Shown: positions 1 through 13,870, counted from the first letter of the stretch. The stretch is 64,000 nt of DNA from Megaleporinus macrocephalus (GCA_021613375.1 CM038726.1:15358341-15422340); one strand, 5' to 3'. The notes: generated from the letters alone by a model not told the origin. Numbers and translations: made by a program.

Positions 1-340
1 CGGGATGTTTCAGCTTCAAGTGCTCGTGTATAGCAGCTGTTCTGTTTGTTGTGATCATCGACGCACGTTATGCTAATCAACGTAATTCCGTAATCAAGAT
101 AAATATATATGTTGTAGGAGTTCAAGTGAGAACGCTGAGGCAAAGTTGACTTTATAACCAAAGATCCCGAGGAGGTAAACTTTATTTTCCACCGAAAACA
201 GAAACCCTAAACCAGCTCCCCATTTGAGCCGACAGTGAGTTGACTCACCGCTATGAGTGAACATAAACAGTCCTTTCCTCAGCCCAAACTTAAAGAGCCA
301 GCAACAGCCTGCTTAACACAGTGTCTGTGTGTGAATACTC

Positions 341-430
<90 letters not shown>

Positions 431-690
431 TGTGTGTGTGTGTGTGTATGTTTAATTTATTTGAAAAACAGTTGTGTAATGTTCTATAGTATGTTTGTCT
501 ATTTTCGAATAGAAAATAAATCAGTATAAAAAACAACTTTACAAAGTTTTTACGTTTTGATATTTTCACTTCTCACTTAAACTAAAAAGGGTGATTTGAT
601 TTATATCATGGTATATCGTGATATATCGACTGATATGAAAAAAATGATCGTGATAAGATTTTTTCCCCATATCGCCCAGGCCTACCTGAA
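1..690. mobile_element. Probable hAT-like transposon remnant (noncoding)
   Basis: The stretch around 600-685 contains repeated ATATCG/CGTGATA motifs running into CATATCGCCCAGGCCTACC. I recognise this as the terminal sequence of a very common fish hAT-type non-autonomous element. The left 320 bases are less AT-rich and could be the interior of the same element, which would then start outside the window. No transposase frame is visible, and the class is assigned from familiarity with the end sequence only. The TA/TG tract at 344-450 interrupts it. Confidence 0.35.
344..450. repeat. (TA)n microsatellite followed by (TG)n
   Basis: About 84 bases of uninterrupted TA dinucleotide are followed by a short TG tract. 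The open frames here that read as alternating Tyr-Ile are artefacts of the repeat. Confidence 0.97.
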
Positions 691-1217
691 AGGCAGCGAC
701 AACTTCATCAACATCTTCAGGTGATTAAGTAGCTGTTTGGATAGATCAGACTTCTTCACTGTGTTCATTGACATTAACTGGTCCTGTTCAGTACCAGTTC
801 AAGTGTTTTACATACAGGGGGATTTTCCATATTAGATGATTTAGGATTTCATGATTCTTTTTTATTCGATAAAATCTGATCTGCATTACAGCACTACTCT
901 TGTTTTATTATTAAGTATAGGATGGAAACAAAAGGGGTCAGTGCGTGTAATGGCCAGTAAAAAATTGGCCAATCAGGAACAGATTTTTGAGGTATCAGGA
1001 TAGCTACACAGCTCTCCCATTGGTTAGGACTAACTCTTAGCATAGTTATAGATTGATGGGAAACAAACAGTTATGTTTTGATTTTATATGTCCTGTAGAG
1101 ACATTAGCAGAAGTTAGAATGATATTTTTTCCCCTCATGTTATGATATTCATAGCAAAGCCCCAACCGTCATGGTTTGCCACTGAGTTTATGCTCAGAAA
1201 TATATAAGTACATTTTT

Positions 1218-1263
<46 letters not shown>

Positions 1264-1869
1264 AAATAAACAAATAAAATTTGCCTTTAGATGCATCAGT
1301 TAGTTATTTTCTTTTCCCACTGAGCCAGAAACACCTTGACTTCTTTTTCATTTAGATGAGCATTTACTAAAGCATAGTAGTTATAAACTAGTTATTATTT
1401 ACCAGCTGCACCAGAGCCAAAGAAACACATAGCAAAATAGACCCTGCAGGCCAAAAGCTCTGCTAATTTTGTAAAAGGAGAAACATCCTGCCTAATTATT
1501 TTTATTGGAGCTCTAATCTTCTAATCCAATCATATGTATGTTTCTCTTATTCAGATGCTCCTGGGGTTTGATGTCAGATTAAATTAAAAGTTGGGCAAAA
1601 AAATGTAAGACTGTGCAAGGCCCTCAGCAGAAAGACATGTTCTAAATAACTTCTCCTCTTAATCTCATTTACTGCCCCCAGACACAGTTAAGTCCTGTTT
1701 GAAATCAGTGGAAGACCAAAGCTACTAGAACTCTTTTTCACTTTGAACAAAATATCGTCTCACAGATGGCTTAACTGTGCTGTGTATGACTCATGACACT
1801 GTAGTCTTAGCTGAATATTTCTATAATAAAAGTGTAAAGTCTTTTCCTTCTCCTATGCAGCTCTCTTCT
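691..1869. other. Noncoding stretch, no gene recognised
   Basis: This is AT-rich unique-looking sequence with no long open frame and no splice-framed exon that I recognise. It contains an AT microsatellite at 1220-1261. Confidence 0.6.
1220..1261. repeat. (AT)n microsatellite
   Basis: About 42 bases of perfect AT dinucleotide repeat. Confidence 0.97.
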
Positions 1870-2025
1870 GCAGTACTGTGCAAAAGTAATAATTATTTAT
1901 TTATTTATTTATTTATTTACATTTTCTATGAATGCAAGTGGATAGAAATAACCCTTTAATTTAATATTTTCGTCTTGACGTGAAATGTAATAAATTAAGG
2001 GTGGTCTTTGATTTTTACACAGTAG
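1870..2025. mobile_element. Short MITE with Tc1-type ends
   Basis: The left end reads CAGTACTGTGCAAAAGT. The right end, read on the minus strand, is CTACTGTGTAAAAATC, an imperfect inverted copy about 150 bases away. Ends of the type CAGTACTGTGCAAAAGT belong to a widespread fish Tc1/mariner-derived MITE family. The interior contains an ATTT tract (about 1892-1919) and no coding capacity. Confidence 0.55.
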
Positions 2026-5000
2026 TCTTTCCAAAATATTTCATTTATCTGTCACAATAGATCTCATGCTTTTCTCATTTTTCTTTAGAACCTCATACAA
2101 TTAGGTGCTTGTGTCCTTTTTTCACCTAAGTGGGCTTAAGGGGATAAATCAGTGATACTTCCTTAACACAGTATTGAGATTAGCTTTATTTCCTCTTGAT
2201 CATAAACATAGTATTGCACTTCATTCAAAGTCTTTTTAACAAAGACAGTTCAAATATCATCTTCACATTCACACATCGCTATAATGTGTGTGACTTTTCT
2301 GCCTCTGCGTCTTCAGCCATGCTGGTTGTGATTTTGTGTGTTTGAAATGGGCTAAAATCACACAGCGTGTTCCTGGTGGGAATAGACCAAGGCAGAATAT
2401 TTAAAATGACCTTTACGTCTGGCTGCCACAGTGTGAGCAGCTGTCTAGGTGAGATGACCCTCCTTCGCTGCCAGCTTAAGTTCATTAGCACAGCAGCGTA
2501 TGCTCTGCTTGTATCACACAGACATAGGAATGTTGGTTCCAGTGGTACCGGCACAAGTCAATAACCTTGATTTTGGGCAGATACCCAGTTCCAGGATTGG
2601 ATGCGTCTTTACTGCTAAGCGGTGGAAGAAATGAGTAAAAAGTCTTTGGATAAACCGGAAGAAGTTTTTGGTTGTTCGTTAACGTGACCCAATTGTTATT
2701 TTTTAAAAGTTGGAAAAAAACTTTCTACATTTTTTTTTACCTGTATTCGTTTTTTATCATAAGTTGTCTTATCATAAGTTGACATACCTGCCATACCTAG
2801 TGAGAGAGTTCGTGGGAACTAGCAGTATTGCAATAAAAGTCTCATTGTCTCATTGTACATCATGCTGACCTCAGATCAGATAAGGGCCCGGCCTCTATTA
2901 TGCAAGATGAAAAGAAACTCACCCAAGAGCACTTTCAGATTGTCTGTCTACCTTTATCTGATCTCACCATTCCTTTTTCTGTTTCTCAGATTCTCTGTCT
3001 TTCTCTGCCGGTCCCGCTTCCTCTGTGTCTTTCAGGCTCTGACCCATCTGACAGATCCTGAGTTTGGATTGGAGCGGTCACCTCCACTTTATTCCTGTTC
3101 TATCCATCTCTCTTTCCAGCCTTTATATTTATATTGCTGAGCGTTTGGCTTGTACAGTAAAAGGGCAAGCTGCTTTTCATGCTTAGCGCTCATTCCGTTC
3201 ATGGCTGGCATACCTGCTTCTCCTGTGTTGACTCGCACTACTTTGGCGTTTGAACTCTCTGCAACTTGCCCTGCGGTTTAAGGACAGCTCTACCAGTCTA
3301 TTCAGAGTTTTAGAATTCATTAGATTATTCAGTTTTGCTCTGTGTGTGGCCATTAGGCACTGCGCTCTGTGAGTGTGTTTATATGTACAACAATGAAACA
3401 ATTATTATTGGATTTCAGCCGTTTTGGGTTCATTCAAGAAATCTGAGAAACCTGCTCAGTTCAGTAATCTGTTATTTATCCCTACAATGATTTTGTTTTC
3501 TTAGTCTCTGTGTAAATGTGACTGATCTGTCTAGAACTGTCCTGGAAGCAACAAGCAGAGTTTAATGGAGCAATTTGTAAGATGACACCAGCTGGTGAAT
3601 TTATACTCTTAATAACATATAACCAGAAGGTTGTGTCGTCCACCCCATCATAAGAAATGCTCATTCCCTCAGTGGTAGCATTAACACAGCATTACGCTGT
3701 CACCAGCGGTGGAAAGCTTCTATCCATATGGCTTTCTTTTGTTTGCTGCTGAATGTGGTTTCTTGGGATTGAGCAGCGCTTCTATTATTCTTCAGATCTA
3801 AACCATAATAGAAGTTTTGCTTTAGATTGACTGGAATTTTTTCCAAAGTTTTTTTTTAGTTAAAGAAAGATATGGGAAGTCAATTGATGTCACGAAACCC
3901 TATCCTTCCATGAACTCCAGTTCACAGAATGCTGTGTACATGTTCACTTCCAGCTAATCATGGGCAGGTCTCCAGATCATCTTCACCTGATTTCTAATCA
4001 CCTGTTTGTATAAGTATCTGCTGTAAAGTCATTTGCCCTGTCTTCTGCATACCGAACATTTTTCTCAGTGTGTCTCTTCCTGGTGTATGACCTACTTTTA
4101 TGTGTCAACTGTTGTTTGGATTTCCCCGTTTGGTTTGTCATTTGGATTGTTCATCTAGTTTTGACTCTCGCCTGGTTTACTCAACTATTATCCAGACGTT
4201 GATAAATTCAACCCTTTGTTTTATATCCGTGATCGTCTGATTTGTCTGCTTTACAACATGTTGCTGCCTTTAAAATCATTTGGATCAATCTTACTGATTA
4301 CTTTTTAGTAAACAGTAGATTACACAATAGATCTAGTTAACAAAATAACTGCTTTCCAGACTCAAACAACCCAGATGCTTTACTCAGCAATGCACGCACA
4401 TACAGTACCTCATATGAAATTCCAACTGGCCTGTTGGTACAATTTTTGCACAGTGCTTGTCCTTTAAGGGGGCGTTTGATGGCAATTCTCTGCATGCTGG
4501 GGATTCCTGGCCTGCAAAGCAGATGCTGTAATGCCCAGGAGCAGGTTGAGCCCTGTTGATGGCTTCCAAAACCTCACAAAGATGTACATGTGTAGCATTC
4601 TTTACATGCTAGATAAGACATTTGGCTTCACCATGGAGTACAAACAGATAACAATCGTTGCACATTCTAGATAACAAGGTTCCGTGAATGTAAGGGCGTA
4701 ATTCTCAGTAATTGTGTGCAAAAAAAATTTGATTTGCCAGCAAGATGTGAAAGCTAGTAGACAATGGTGGTTTGACTCAAGTTGTAATGATTTCAGGATT
4801 TCAAGTCTGACATTTGGCTATTTCATCATAACATATTTAGTCATGGAAAACAGATGCAGTGTGAGTGACACTTCAGCTAAACATATGTTTTAATACTGTT
4901 CTTAAGTTAAGCAGCTTTGCTTTGATTTAAAATCTATTTGATGCCTTGCTACGTATAAATCTGAATGTGTTATTATGAGGGTGTGGTCTCGAATGCGTTT

Positions 5001-6764
5001 TAAAGTAAATTATTGGGAAGTGAGCTTGGCTGTGATTTATGTTAACTACTCTAAAGCTGCTTTTCCGGCTTCAACCCATCTCACATTTTTTTGGCTTTCC
5101 ATTAGTCAAAACTGGTTCCGGATACTATGTGGTATCATTTCCGCCAAGGTTCCAACCAAACAGAGCAGAGGCCAAAACGTTTCAAACTACTGATTTGTCA
5201 GAGAGAATCATCGTGGGTGAGGAGTTACTTTCCCACTATAAAAGTAAATGCCAATGCTAGCTACCAGGTTTGCATACCCTCTTGCGTCACCTTTTGAACA
5301 ACTAGAATTGTTTTGTTATCTGATCTCTAATAGTGATAGTTGTAGTTATTATCTCTTGTCTTGCTGCCATCATCCTCTTTGACGCCTGGGCAGATTCTAG
5401 TAGCATATTAAGTTGAGAAAAGTTGCACCATGTGGAAAAGCGGCTTTTCAGCTTAAACCAGAGAAAATGGACAGATACATGTTTGCTTCCATTATTTCCT
5501 CGTCAAAAAATATTTGCTGCACTGGTTATCTCTAGTTTTAGCTCATTAGCTCACTGAAGGCAGCCTCTGTTACTCAAGCACAGTATTTTTGAAAATAATA
5601 CATGGCTGAACATACACCTCTGTAAGCTGCTACATTTTCCTTTATGCTAGTCAGCATTAATAGCCTTTTAGAACCCGTCTGGCAGCTTGCAGTCTTTGTG
5701 CATTCTTATTGGTGGAGTCAAAGTTATCAGGATACATTATTAACACCACAATTATTTTTAATACCGACAACACATTTTCTTATTTTGACCTTTGAACTAA
5801 ACATAGTTCCAGTCTGAGGTTCCGCTGATTGTGGACTGATACACAGTTCTGGGTCTGTAGTCCTTCTGTTCAAACAGGGGTTTCAAAGGGCAAGAAGTTC
5901 CATAGATGGCTCTTGTGATTAAACAAGTCAAACAAAGGAAACAAAATGTAACGTAGTGTGAGAAACTTCAATAATAGAGTGGTTGACTGTGTACGTGATA
6001 CATACTGTACATTAGTTGGAACATGCAGCCTATCTTGCTGTCGCTAGTGAGTAAAACTGAAAACTGCATTCATGTGTTATTTTTGTTTGCCCAATGAAAA
6101 TAATGTTATTGAATTAAGTAATAAATACATTCTGATGAAACATACTGTGTACATTTAAACTTTTTTTTAAAAAATAACACATAAGACAAATGCAATTAGT
6201 CCTAATTTAACCCAATTATTGTATGCTAATGTCTGTTGTCCTTCCCCATGATTAACTGAAATTTCCATCATTCACTTTTAAATATCAAAATTATTTAGAA
6301 TGCACATTCTCATTAATGATTGGATGTGTAAGTTCAGCCATGAAAATTTAGGGTGAAATATTGTTTACTATATATACTTTTTATAAAGTACTATAAGTAC
6401 TTTATATTCAGTACTTAAGTAGTTTTACTTAGACCTGGATTGTTTTTAGATGTGAAACAAAAGTTAAAAAATCAGGTCTAATAATATACATAAGAACTGA
6501 GTAACTTATACAACTGCACTGTAAACAAGAGTAACCCTATCTTTTAGCATAGAACCTTAAGTGTTTACTCTGTTCTCTTTTTCAGATTGTTATGGCCTTA
6601 AATAATAGGCTAAAGTCACAAAGTGGTACAGATGCTTTCACCAACAAGCCAATTATATAAAACCAAACCAAAACAGGACCTAATAGTAAATATGAATGGC
6701 TAAAATAGTATCTGAGTATACTTAAGTATTATGATTTTAATATACTCAGTATAATACATATTCA
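2026..6764. other. Noncoding stretch, no gene recognised
   Basis: There are scattered short open frames only, none with a recognisable domain or paired splice sites. At 3870-4260 there is a pyrimidine-rich stretch that vaguely resembles fish LTR or retroposon tails, too degraded to classify. The rest is ordinary AT-rich intergenic or intronic sequence. Confidence 0.55.
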
Positions 6765-7010
6765 TCAGTTTTCTTTCACTTCAGTAAACATATGAAGCAA
6801 GCCAAAGAGAGAAAGAGAGCAGTGTGTATGTATTGGGGCAATGGAATGAGCGAGATATTTCCCTCTCCGCCGCCTGGCATGCAAATCAAAAACAAATGTC
6901 ACGGCCTTCGTGGCCCAGGAATAACAATCAGAGTTTATTTTGATTAAGCCAAGCAATGCCGGAGAGGGAAAGAAGAGAGTTGGGACGGGTAAATACATGC
7001 CGTCAGAAAC
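6765..7010. promoter_or_regulatory. Candidate conserved noncoding element (unverified)
   Basis: The block is denser in transcription-factor-like words than its flanks. It has an octamer ATGCAAAT at about 6880 next to CAAAAACAAATGTCA, a SOX-like AATAACAATC at about 6922, and TTTTGATTAAGCC at about 6938. It lacks repeat character and microsatellites. The combination resembles vertebrate developmental enhancers. Conservation cannot be assessed from one sequence. Confidence 0.3.
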
Positions 7011-8264
7011 AAGCCTGTCATTATCTGATACGTGAATGAATGAAGCCAAACTCCATTACTTTTTGACACATACAATATTCCCTTATCCCCGTATCTACGG
7101 CAGCAAAAGGAATGGCAAATAAGAAGAGGTAGATATGTGTGTGAACGGGAGGTAAAAGAAATTGGTGTGAAGTTACGGATGGATAATGAAAACTGAATCA
7201 CTAGAGAGAAAGGCCTGAAATTCGACGTGTGCATGGTGAGGATGTGCATCGGTTAATGATTGAGTTTGGTCATTATTCATTCTCTTCACTGCAGTTTGAC
7301 AATCCTGTCTTGCCGGGAACCTCATTAGAATAAAAACTCACGTGTCCTCACAGACATACGGAAATGATTTACCATTTATTCTGCAAACAGTAACAGTAGG
7401 GAAGAGGAAATATTTGGAGCATTTACATTTTTCTAACTGAAAAGTATGTGTGTGGGTGGGATACAAGAAAGAGACAGACCATTATTTTCACTCGCTATTC
7501 AGCAAAAGTCAGAGACTATCCTTCAATTATTTAATTTCCTGTCAAAACGGCCATTAAGTACAAGTTCTTCATTTCTCAACATCAGGAAAAGCAGGAAACA
7601 TATATTTAACTGAAAATTACAGGAAAGCCTCAACAAGTAAATATATTTCAAATGGTTATTTACTGCTTCCACTGACTTTATTACAGTATTCTGTTTTGGG
7701 AGACTTTCTAGCAGTTTTTAATAGAAATCTGCCGAGAAAGTTTTTCACACCTCCTAAATTCAGTCTCAGGCTCTATTCCTTCTGGAGTAGTCTTACCTGG
7801 GGATGTACTGTAGTTCAGATGATTACAGATGAGATTCAAGATTTTTAACAGATCTGTTTGGGAATAATTCTGGAGAGAATTATTTTCTTTAGTTTGCCAA
7901 ACTCTAAGCTTCCTCAGTAATAGTAGTCCTGCTCAAATCTAGGGTTAGTGTTAGGGTAATCTCAGCAATGTAAAAACATAACTAAGTTATAGGACAGACT
8001 GCCTCCATTTTTTTTCTAACCTGTTTTGTGGTAATTTTTTGGCACCAAATGCTGACATTAATGTTTATGGGCTGATGTTTTGATGCAGGCTATTTGGGAT
8101 CATTTGGGGAAATCACACAAATCCCTTCTCCTGTATGACTTGGCCAGTCAAACTAATACACAAATTAGATTACCAGACCTGCTTGAATAGGGCTTTAGAA
8201 GTTGGTTACATGGTTCCACAAACACTTGTGATGGACTGTTGCCACCATTTCCATTAGGTTCTGA
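7011..8264. other. Noncoding stretch, no gene recognised
   Basis: No supportable exon. The bases at 7700-7800 share short matches with the dispersed repeat at 27500-27830 (for example CACACCTCC near AATTCAG) and may be an old copy of it. Confidence 0.5.
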
Positions 8265-8640
8265 TACCTGATCCAGAAATATTGGTTGATACTGAGTACC
8301 GGTATGGTACTAATTTTAGATAACCTGATATTGATACAGTTATATACTTAGCTAAATAGAATGGCATTTACTTGAATCATAAATATTAGATGCTTCATTT
8401 ACTCTATATATGTTGTATTTACTGTTATGTAAAAAGTATTAAGAATCAAATTTAACAACTTTAAAAATTTTAAACATATTTGTTGTGCAAAATAGTTAAA
8501 AACAAAACTGAAAAATATATAGATTAACCTGTGATGGGTACATGAAAGCTCCCAGTAGCTTCTCCAGCTCTGTAAAAATGGTGCTGAATTTAGTGTCATA
8601 TCCAAAAATCTGATTTCTGCCAACACTTAAAGTATGAAGT
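8265..8640. mobile_element. Degenerate partial copy of the 18.4-kb hAT-like element
   Basis: Two stretches match the element at 18428-19245 in the same orientation. One holds GATACC/GGTATGG-type words. The other is the run containing GTACA(A)AATAGTT, AAAC(A)GAACTGAA, AACCTGT, CCCAG(C/T)AGCTTC and GGTGCTGAAT. Both termini are eroded. Confidence 0.45.
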
Positions 8641-9169
8641 GGTCCTTTACAGATGACTATACTCTAAGCAGAGTATCTGTAACATTATCTGTAACTATTA
8701 ATCTCTTGAAGATAACTCTCACTGTCACTCTGGCCCTAACCCTGACTTTACTCTAACCTTAATCTCAACCCAAAACCTTATCCTAACCCTCACTCACACA
8801 CCTAACTTCAACTAAAACCTAGTCCAGCTAATCTCCAGTTACAGGATGGTTTCAGCAGCAGTCTGTTGAGGATGTTGAGATGGTCTGTATTATACCTGTT
8901 ACATGTTCTCAGTTTAACATCTGCAGATGTGAACTTGTAACCTTCAAATGAAGTGAAAAACTACTGTTACACAATTTAAACTGTTAAATAAGTCTCTTGA
9001 TAATCTACTATAGATATGATAACAGATGCTTCGCTGATACGTTGCTCAGAGTGTGTTGAGCCTCAGTTTTATCTAAAAAAAGATCACTAAAGGTAAATAA
9101 AGTGTCACTGAGTTTCTTTGTAGTAATTATTTTTTAATGATTTTTGTCATGTTTTAAAGAAAAACAATT

Positions 9170-9300
9170 AAAGGTGGCAGAGAACGGAAAACATTTACAC
9201 TGCCACAGTTGAATAAGGAGAGACTTACCATGAGCCTGAAATAGATTTGCAAAAGAGGCCAATAAAACATACTGTTTCCAAAAATCTTAGTGTTACATAA
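9170..9300 (+). repeat. Dispersed repeat, GGTGCCATAGAATGG family, copy 1
   Basis: It begins AAAGGTGGCAGAGAACGGAA and continues with a GTTGAATAAGGAGAG segment. This lines up with the copy at 52091-52210 (AAAGGTGCCATAGAATGGAA, then GGTTAAATAAGGAGAG). The repeat class is undetermined. Confidence 0.5.
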
Positions 9301-11590
9301 CAAAATTAACTCCACTTAAAATTACACCCCCAAAATTAACCTTATATACCTGCTTAAGTTCCAGCCCAGCAGGAAACGACAAAAGTGGAGCAGAAGCAGT
9401 GGCAGACTACCTTTCCAGGCTGTGAAGGCCTTGTTGACACGTTTTCATTCCCTTTAGTAAGAATGTCATAGCCGATGTTCATCTTTAGCGTCCTATTCAC
9501 CATCTTCTAAATCAGATGTTCTATCAACCTTAAACAACTGGCACAGGCATTGGAATGTGACTGCTGGAACAGAAAACTCACAAAACAAGCTGGGAAATAG
9601 AAAGCCAACTTCTGCTCCCAGATCTTTAACAAATAACTAGCAGACATTCCACTTTTTGATGGTTAAAGCAGATCACGTTAAACTGAAAGTTTCCCAGTGA
9701 TTAACAGCATTATTTGACTGTATGTTGGTGTTGAGATTTAAAGGCAAGTAGCTATTATATGAAAAGATCTTAGCATGGCTTGCTAATATCTTTTCCTATC
9801 TGGCTTTGTTTCTTTTGTTTGATCATCATTGTCTTGCTGTAAACCAGCAAATCAGAGCAGAGATCATCCAATTCTTTTCAAAAGGGAAAACAGCTCTAGG
9901 GCTGAGTCATATGACTGTAAATGGGAATGTAAAACTGCTTCTGGACATTTTTGGCGCAACCAAAGGCACATACTTTCTATATAGTCATCACAGAACAGTC
10001 TGAAAAGCTGTTTAATCAATAATTATTTGGCACCTGGAAAAAATCAATACAAACCCATGGGTGGAGCAGCATTGTCCGTCTGTCTAGGTGTTTAATATGT
10101 ATATCTATTGTGTACTCATATTCAGATTAGATCAAAATTGTTTTTTTTGCTTCACTTTATTAGTTACTATATTAAGCCTGAGTAGGCATCAGGTCTGATG
10201 TTCTTAAACTGGTCATAAGATGGTCCCCCAGACAGTCCATGTTTTTTAATCTATACCAAAGTAGGGATTGAGCCAAAAAGAAGATTGCTTTTTCCTCAGC
10301 ACTAGTTTGAACAACCGTGAGCTACATAATAGGCAGGTACATGCAATATAAGCAATAAGAAGGATTTTAGATTAGATTGGAACTAAACTCTGCAAGATGG
10401 ATGATCTCCCAGAACAGAAGAGTTTGAGAAATCTTAGTCTGGCAGGCTTTTACATAGCAGTCACATGGCAAATGGTTTTGTGATTGCCAGGCTGACTGCC
10501 TGGAGCTGAAAGTTGTGTAATTTAAAATGTATTTCTTTTACAATTCAGCTTAATAGGCATTTGTGTCATTCATTTCTTGGGATGCACAAAATCCCAAGCT
10601 AGGGCTTTAATGGGGCTTGACAGTTTGGTCTGATCCTGACATAAAATGCAACCCACAACTTCAAGTTCTAGGTAGAAAACTGACCAAAGTTATCATCAGC
10701 CCAAGTGTCATAATAAAGCCTGATCTTTCAATGATAGCTTGCAAACAACACCCCAAATGAATTTATTCTGGATACATTTCCCGTACTGAGCTCTTCTCAC
10801 ACAGTGCAATGTTAGCTTTTACTTTTTAATGCCAAAGCTCCAGGTCTTTACATGGGAAATGTTACATATATTATAATTTTGTAATACAGCATTTCAAAAT
10901 GCTGTATATTCCTTTGTAACAATTTAAAGTAAAATGAATTGTTGGAAAAATAACTTGTATGTGTAATAGAAGACACATTTTTATTTTTATAATAAAGGTG
11001 ATTTTATTATATAGCAGTAGTGTTTTTTTCTCATCTACTATCATATATCATATATATCAAGGAAAGCGTTCTATAATGCATCGTGCACTGAAGCGCATAT
11101 TTATATATAAACAAGACTGGCCGAGCAGAGTAATTATAAATTTCCTTTTGGCTGCACTAAATTAAACTTTGCCTGAATCAGTTTGCTTTAATTGTTAGTG
11201 ATTTTCCTCACAACTGTGGGACTCAAGAACCTTGCTGTGAAAGTGTGATTCCAGCAAACCAGCTTAAAACAAAGAAAAGAAAAAGTTAAAAGAAAAAGTA
11301 ATGCACCGAACATACACGCATATATGAGAACACTAATATGGAGGGATTCTAGAGTATTTGGACAAATATTTCCAGCTTCAGTAGTAGCTTCAAACACTGT
11401 GCCCTGATTCCAGGTCAGTACTCTACTCACTCCTCATCTTACATTGGTAGTAGCAACATAGTCTAAACTAGGACAAGGGTTACGCTGGAATTCCACTCTG
11501 AGGAAGCTTTATGTCTCCATGGAAAAATCTTGAAAGCCTCTTTCAAAGAACCGCCTGCAGTTAATGCCTTAATGCCTGCAGTTGAAGCGC
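9301..11590. other. Noncoding stretch, no gene recognised
   Basis: AT-rich DNA without a supportable exon. The bases at 10190-10570 have the texture of an old repeat that I could not assign. Confidence 0.5.
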
Positions 11591-11885
11591 TGCGTCCCCC
11601 CTGTATCATTTACCACCCCACCGCTGGTAATCACTGTGACGATCTGGAGAGCGGGGTGAAAAATACTCATCTCTAAATCTGATTGTAGCTTCCTGAAAAC
11701 AGAGCTGCAGAGCTGAGATTGTCTAAACCACTGTCATATTGAAAGTGATGCTCTCTGCCAGCTTTTGTTGCTTTTGGTAAAGTGATGCTCAGGGGGAATA
11801 AATCACAGGTGAGTTTATGATCAGAGTTTATAATATCTCAGCAACACTGACCATCTCTCTTCTGCACGTTCACGATTCATAGACT
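11591..11885 (+). repeat. Local noncoding duplication A, copy 1
   Basis: It lines up over about 290 bases with 14158-14450, a shift of about 2567 bases. Shared perfect runs include CATATTGAAAGTGATGCTCT, CTGGTAATCACTGTGA and GACCATCTCTCTTCT. Neither copy has an open frame conserved between them, so a noncoding origin is likely. It may be a duplicated conserved regulatory element or two copies of an old repeat family. Confidence 0.8.
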
Positions 11886-11941
11886 CCCCTGTGCCCCGAA
11901 AGGCATTTCATCGATTGCAGAGTGGCCAGCTGTTACCTGAC

Positions 11942-11943
<2 letters not shown>

Positions 11944-11972
<29 letters not shown>
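11944..11972. repeat. (GT)n microsatellite
   Basis: About 29 bases of GT repeat. Confidence 0.95.
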
Positions 11973-11974
<2 letters not shown>

Positions 11975-12620
11975 GGGGACTGGCAGGTGGTTGGCTAAAT
12001 AGAAGCTGCTGAGAGAGCTACTTGTCTGAGATGAGTAGTTCTGATAGAGCTGTAATGAGCTGGTAGGAAAAGAATTAAAATTCTGTATATGGATCTTTTT
12101 TTTACCAAAGTGGTTCACAATCAGAATTCAAAATACATTTCAGACTTTTCACAGACTTGAAATTATACTGCAGTCCTTTTGCTTTGAATGACCATTTACC
12201 TTTTGTTTATTTTAGTAGAATAAATAAGTGAACATTCCATTTTGTCACTAATAACACTACCAAAACTTTACCAGATGGTTCACTAGTGACAGTTTGAGCA
12301 ATTCTGAGCAGACCTCAAAAACGCTAGCCAGAACAAACACAGCTTTGAACAGCTGTACAAACACAAAATCATACTATTTTTCATTAAAACACAAGAAAGG
12401 TCCTTTTAATAGCAGAAAGAAATGTGTTTCAGTAATAGCAGTTCATAATCTCACACACTGATTTTTAGATTCTTGGACATATTTACTTCAAAACCGCTCA
12501 CCATGTGGCCACGATTCCATCTGTGGACCAAAAGTTGTGAAATAAAAATGTGGGATGTCATTCCATTTAAGAAAATGAAAGAAAATGGAAAGAAAACAAC
12601 CTATACATAAGGAAAAAGTG

Positions 12621-12687
<67 letters not shown>

Positions 12688-13329
12688 CTTACTAATTTTA
12701 ATAAGATTTTAGTCAATTGTAACACAGTGCTTTCAAATATCTAATGTTTGAACTCTCCACCTAAGAATTTACATAATTGAATATGATTCACCAAGACTTG
12801 CTTATCATTGACTGATCTTCAAAGTATGTTTTTATTTATTTATTTAGTTGTCTTTATTTGTTTTGATCAATATTTTTATTTGCGGCAGTGGCATCCTTTT
12901 TCCCACACCAAAGTAAAGAGCAGAAACACCTCATTAATCAATTTGTCTTCTTGACGTGGCATAAGAATTTATTTTATAAAACAGTGTTTCATCCTTCCAG
13001 CATTGAAGCCATGCAGTATTTCAGAGAATAAAGGAGGTGCCTGTTTTTTACATATATAAGTCAAAGTGTAGTGCCATAAAATTAAACTGAAAGCAGCAGA
13101 AAAACAGATAAAGACACACATTTTTTGATGTAATTAAATTTGGAAGGCTGTTAAATGGAGTATTACTTAAGCATTTAATGCTGCACACAGGTTGCATCAC
13201 ACATTTGTACTAAAATGATACAACATCATGATTTATATGGAAAAAACAAGCAATTCTTTATAAAATCAGACATTCATCAACCCTATGGCCGGAATGGAGG
13301 GATTAGCAATCTTTTTTTTTTTTTTTTAC
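11973..13329. other. Noncoding stretch, no gene recognised
   Basis: AT-rich, with a TA microsatellite at 12627-12682. No exon seen. Confidence 0.55.
12627..12682. repeat. (TA)n microsatellite
   Basis: About 56 bases of perfect TA repeat. Confidence 0.97.
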
Positions 13330-13870
13330 TGTTTAAAATATTAATCAGTCAACACTTATTTGTATAACACTTTTTACAACCAGTGTTGTCTCAAAGCAAC
13401 TTTACATATCACAAAAAAGAGGAATCAAGGAGAAGAATGGTAAGAAAGGAGTCCATGCATAGCAAAACGTGAGAAAGGGTATCAAGGTCTAAGCCTCCCT
13501 AGAGCAAGACAGAGGCGACGATGGTAATCAAAAACTCCCATTAATAAAAGGAAGAAACCTTGAGAGGAACCCATCCTCGTCTGATCGACCCCGGATAGTG
13601 AGAGAGCAACAAGCTAAAGAGATTATAAGCCAATATACAATAAGAAGCTCTGCTTAAACATGTTTTATAAATATCCTGGTTCAGGAGGTAGTGATGTGGC
13701 GGCTCTACTGCTGCAGTTCTGGTCATTCAGGCTGACGGGCAGGAGAGCATCCTCAGGTCAGACAGGAGGAACAGATGATCAGCCACTGGGGATGGAGCTC
13801 TGGTGACTTCAAGCAGCTCTGGTGACTTCTGAGTGATGACTCAGGCAAAATAAAAGGGTTACTTAGAGTG
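13330..13870. repeat. Dispersed fish repeat, class uncertain
   Basis: It contains the marker words CAAAGCAACTTTACA, GGAAGAAACCTTGAGAGGAA and CCCATCCTCGTC, in the order I know from a very abundant otophysan interspersed repeat. The copy is diverged and contains no coding frame. Confidence 0.55.

Noticed and set aside
253..489. Open frame with a long Tyr-Ile repeat
   Set aside because: It is the translation of the (TA)n microsatellite.
3870..4260. Possible LTR or retroposon tail
   Set aside because: Only vague compositional similarity. No terminal TG/CA pair, primer-binding site or polypurine tract could be found.
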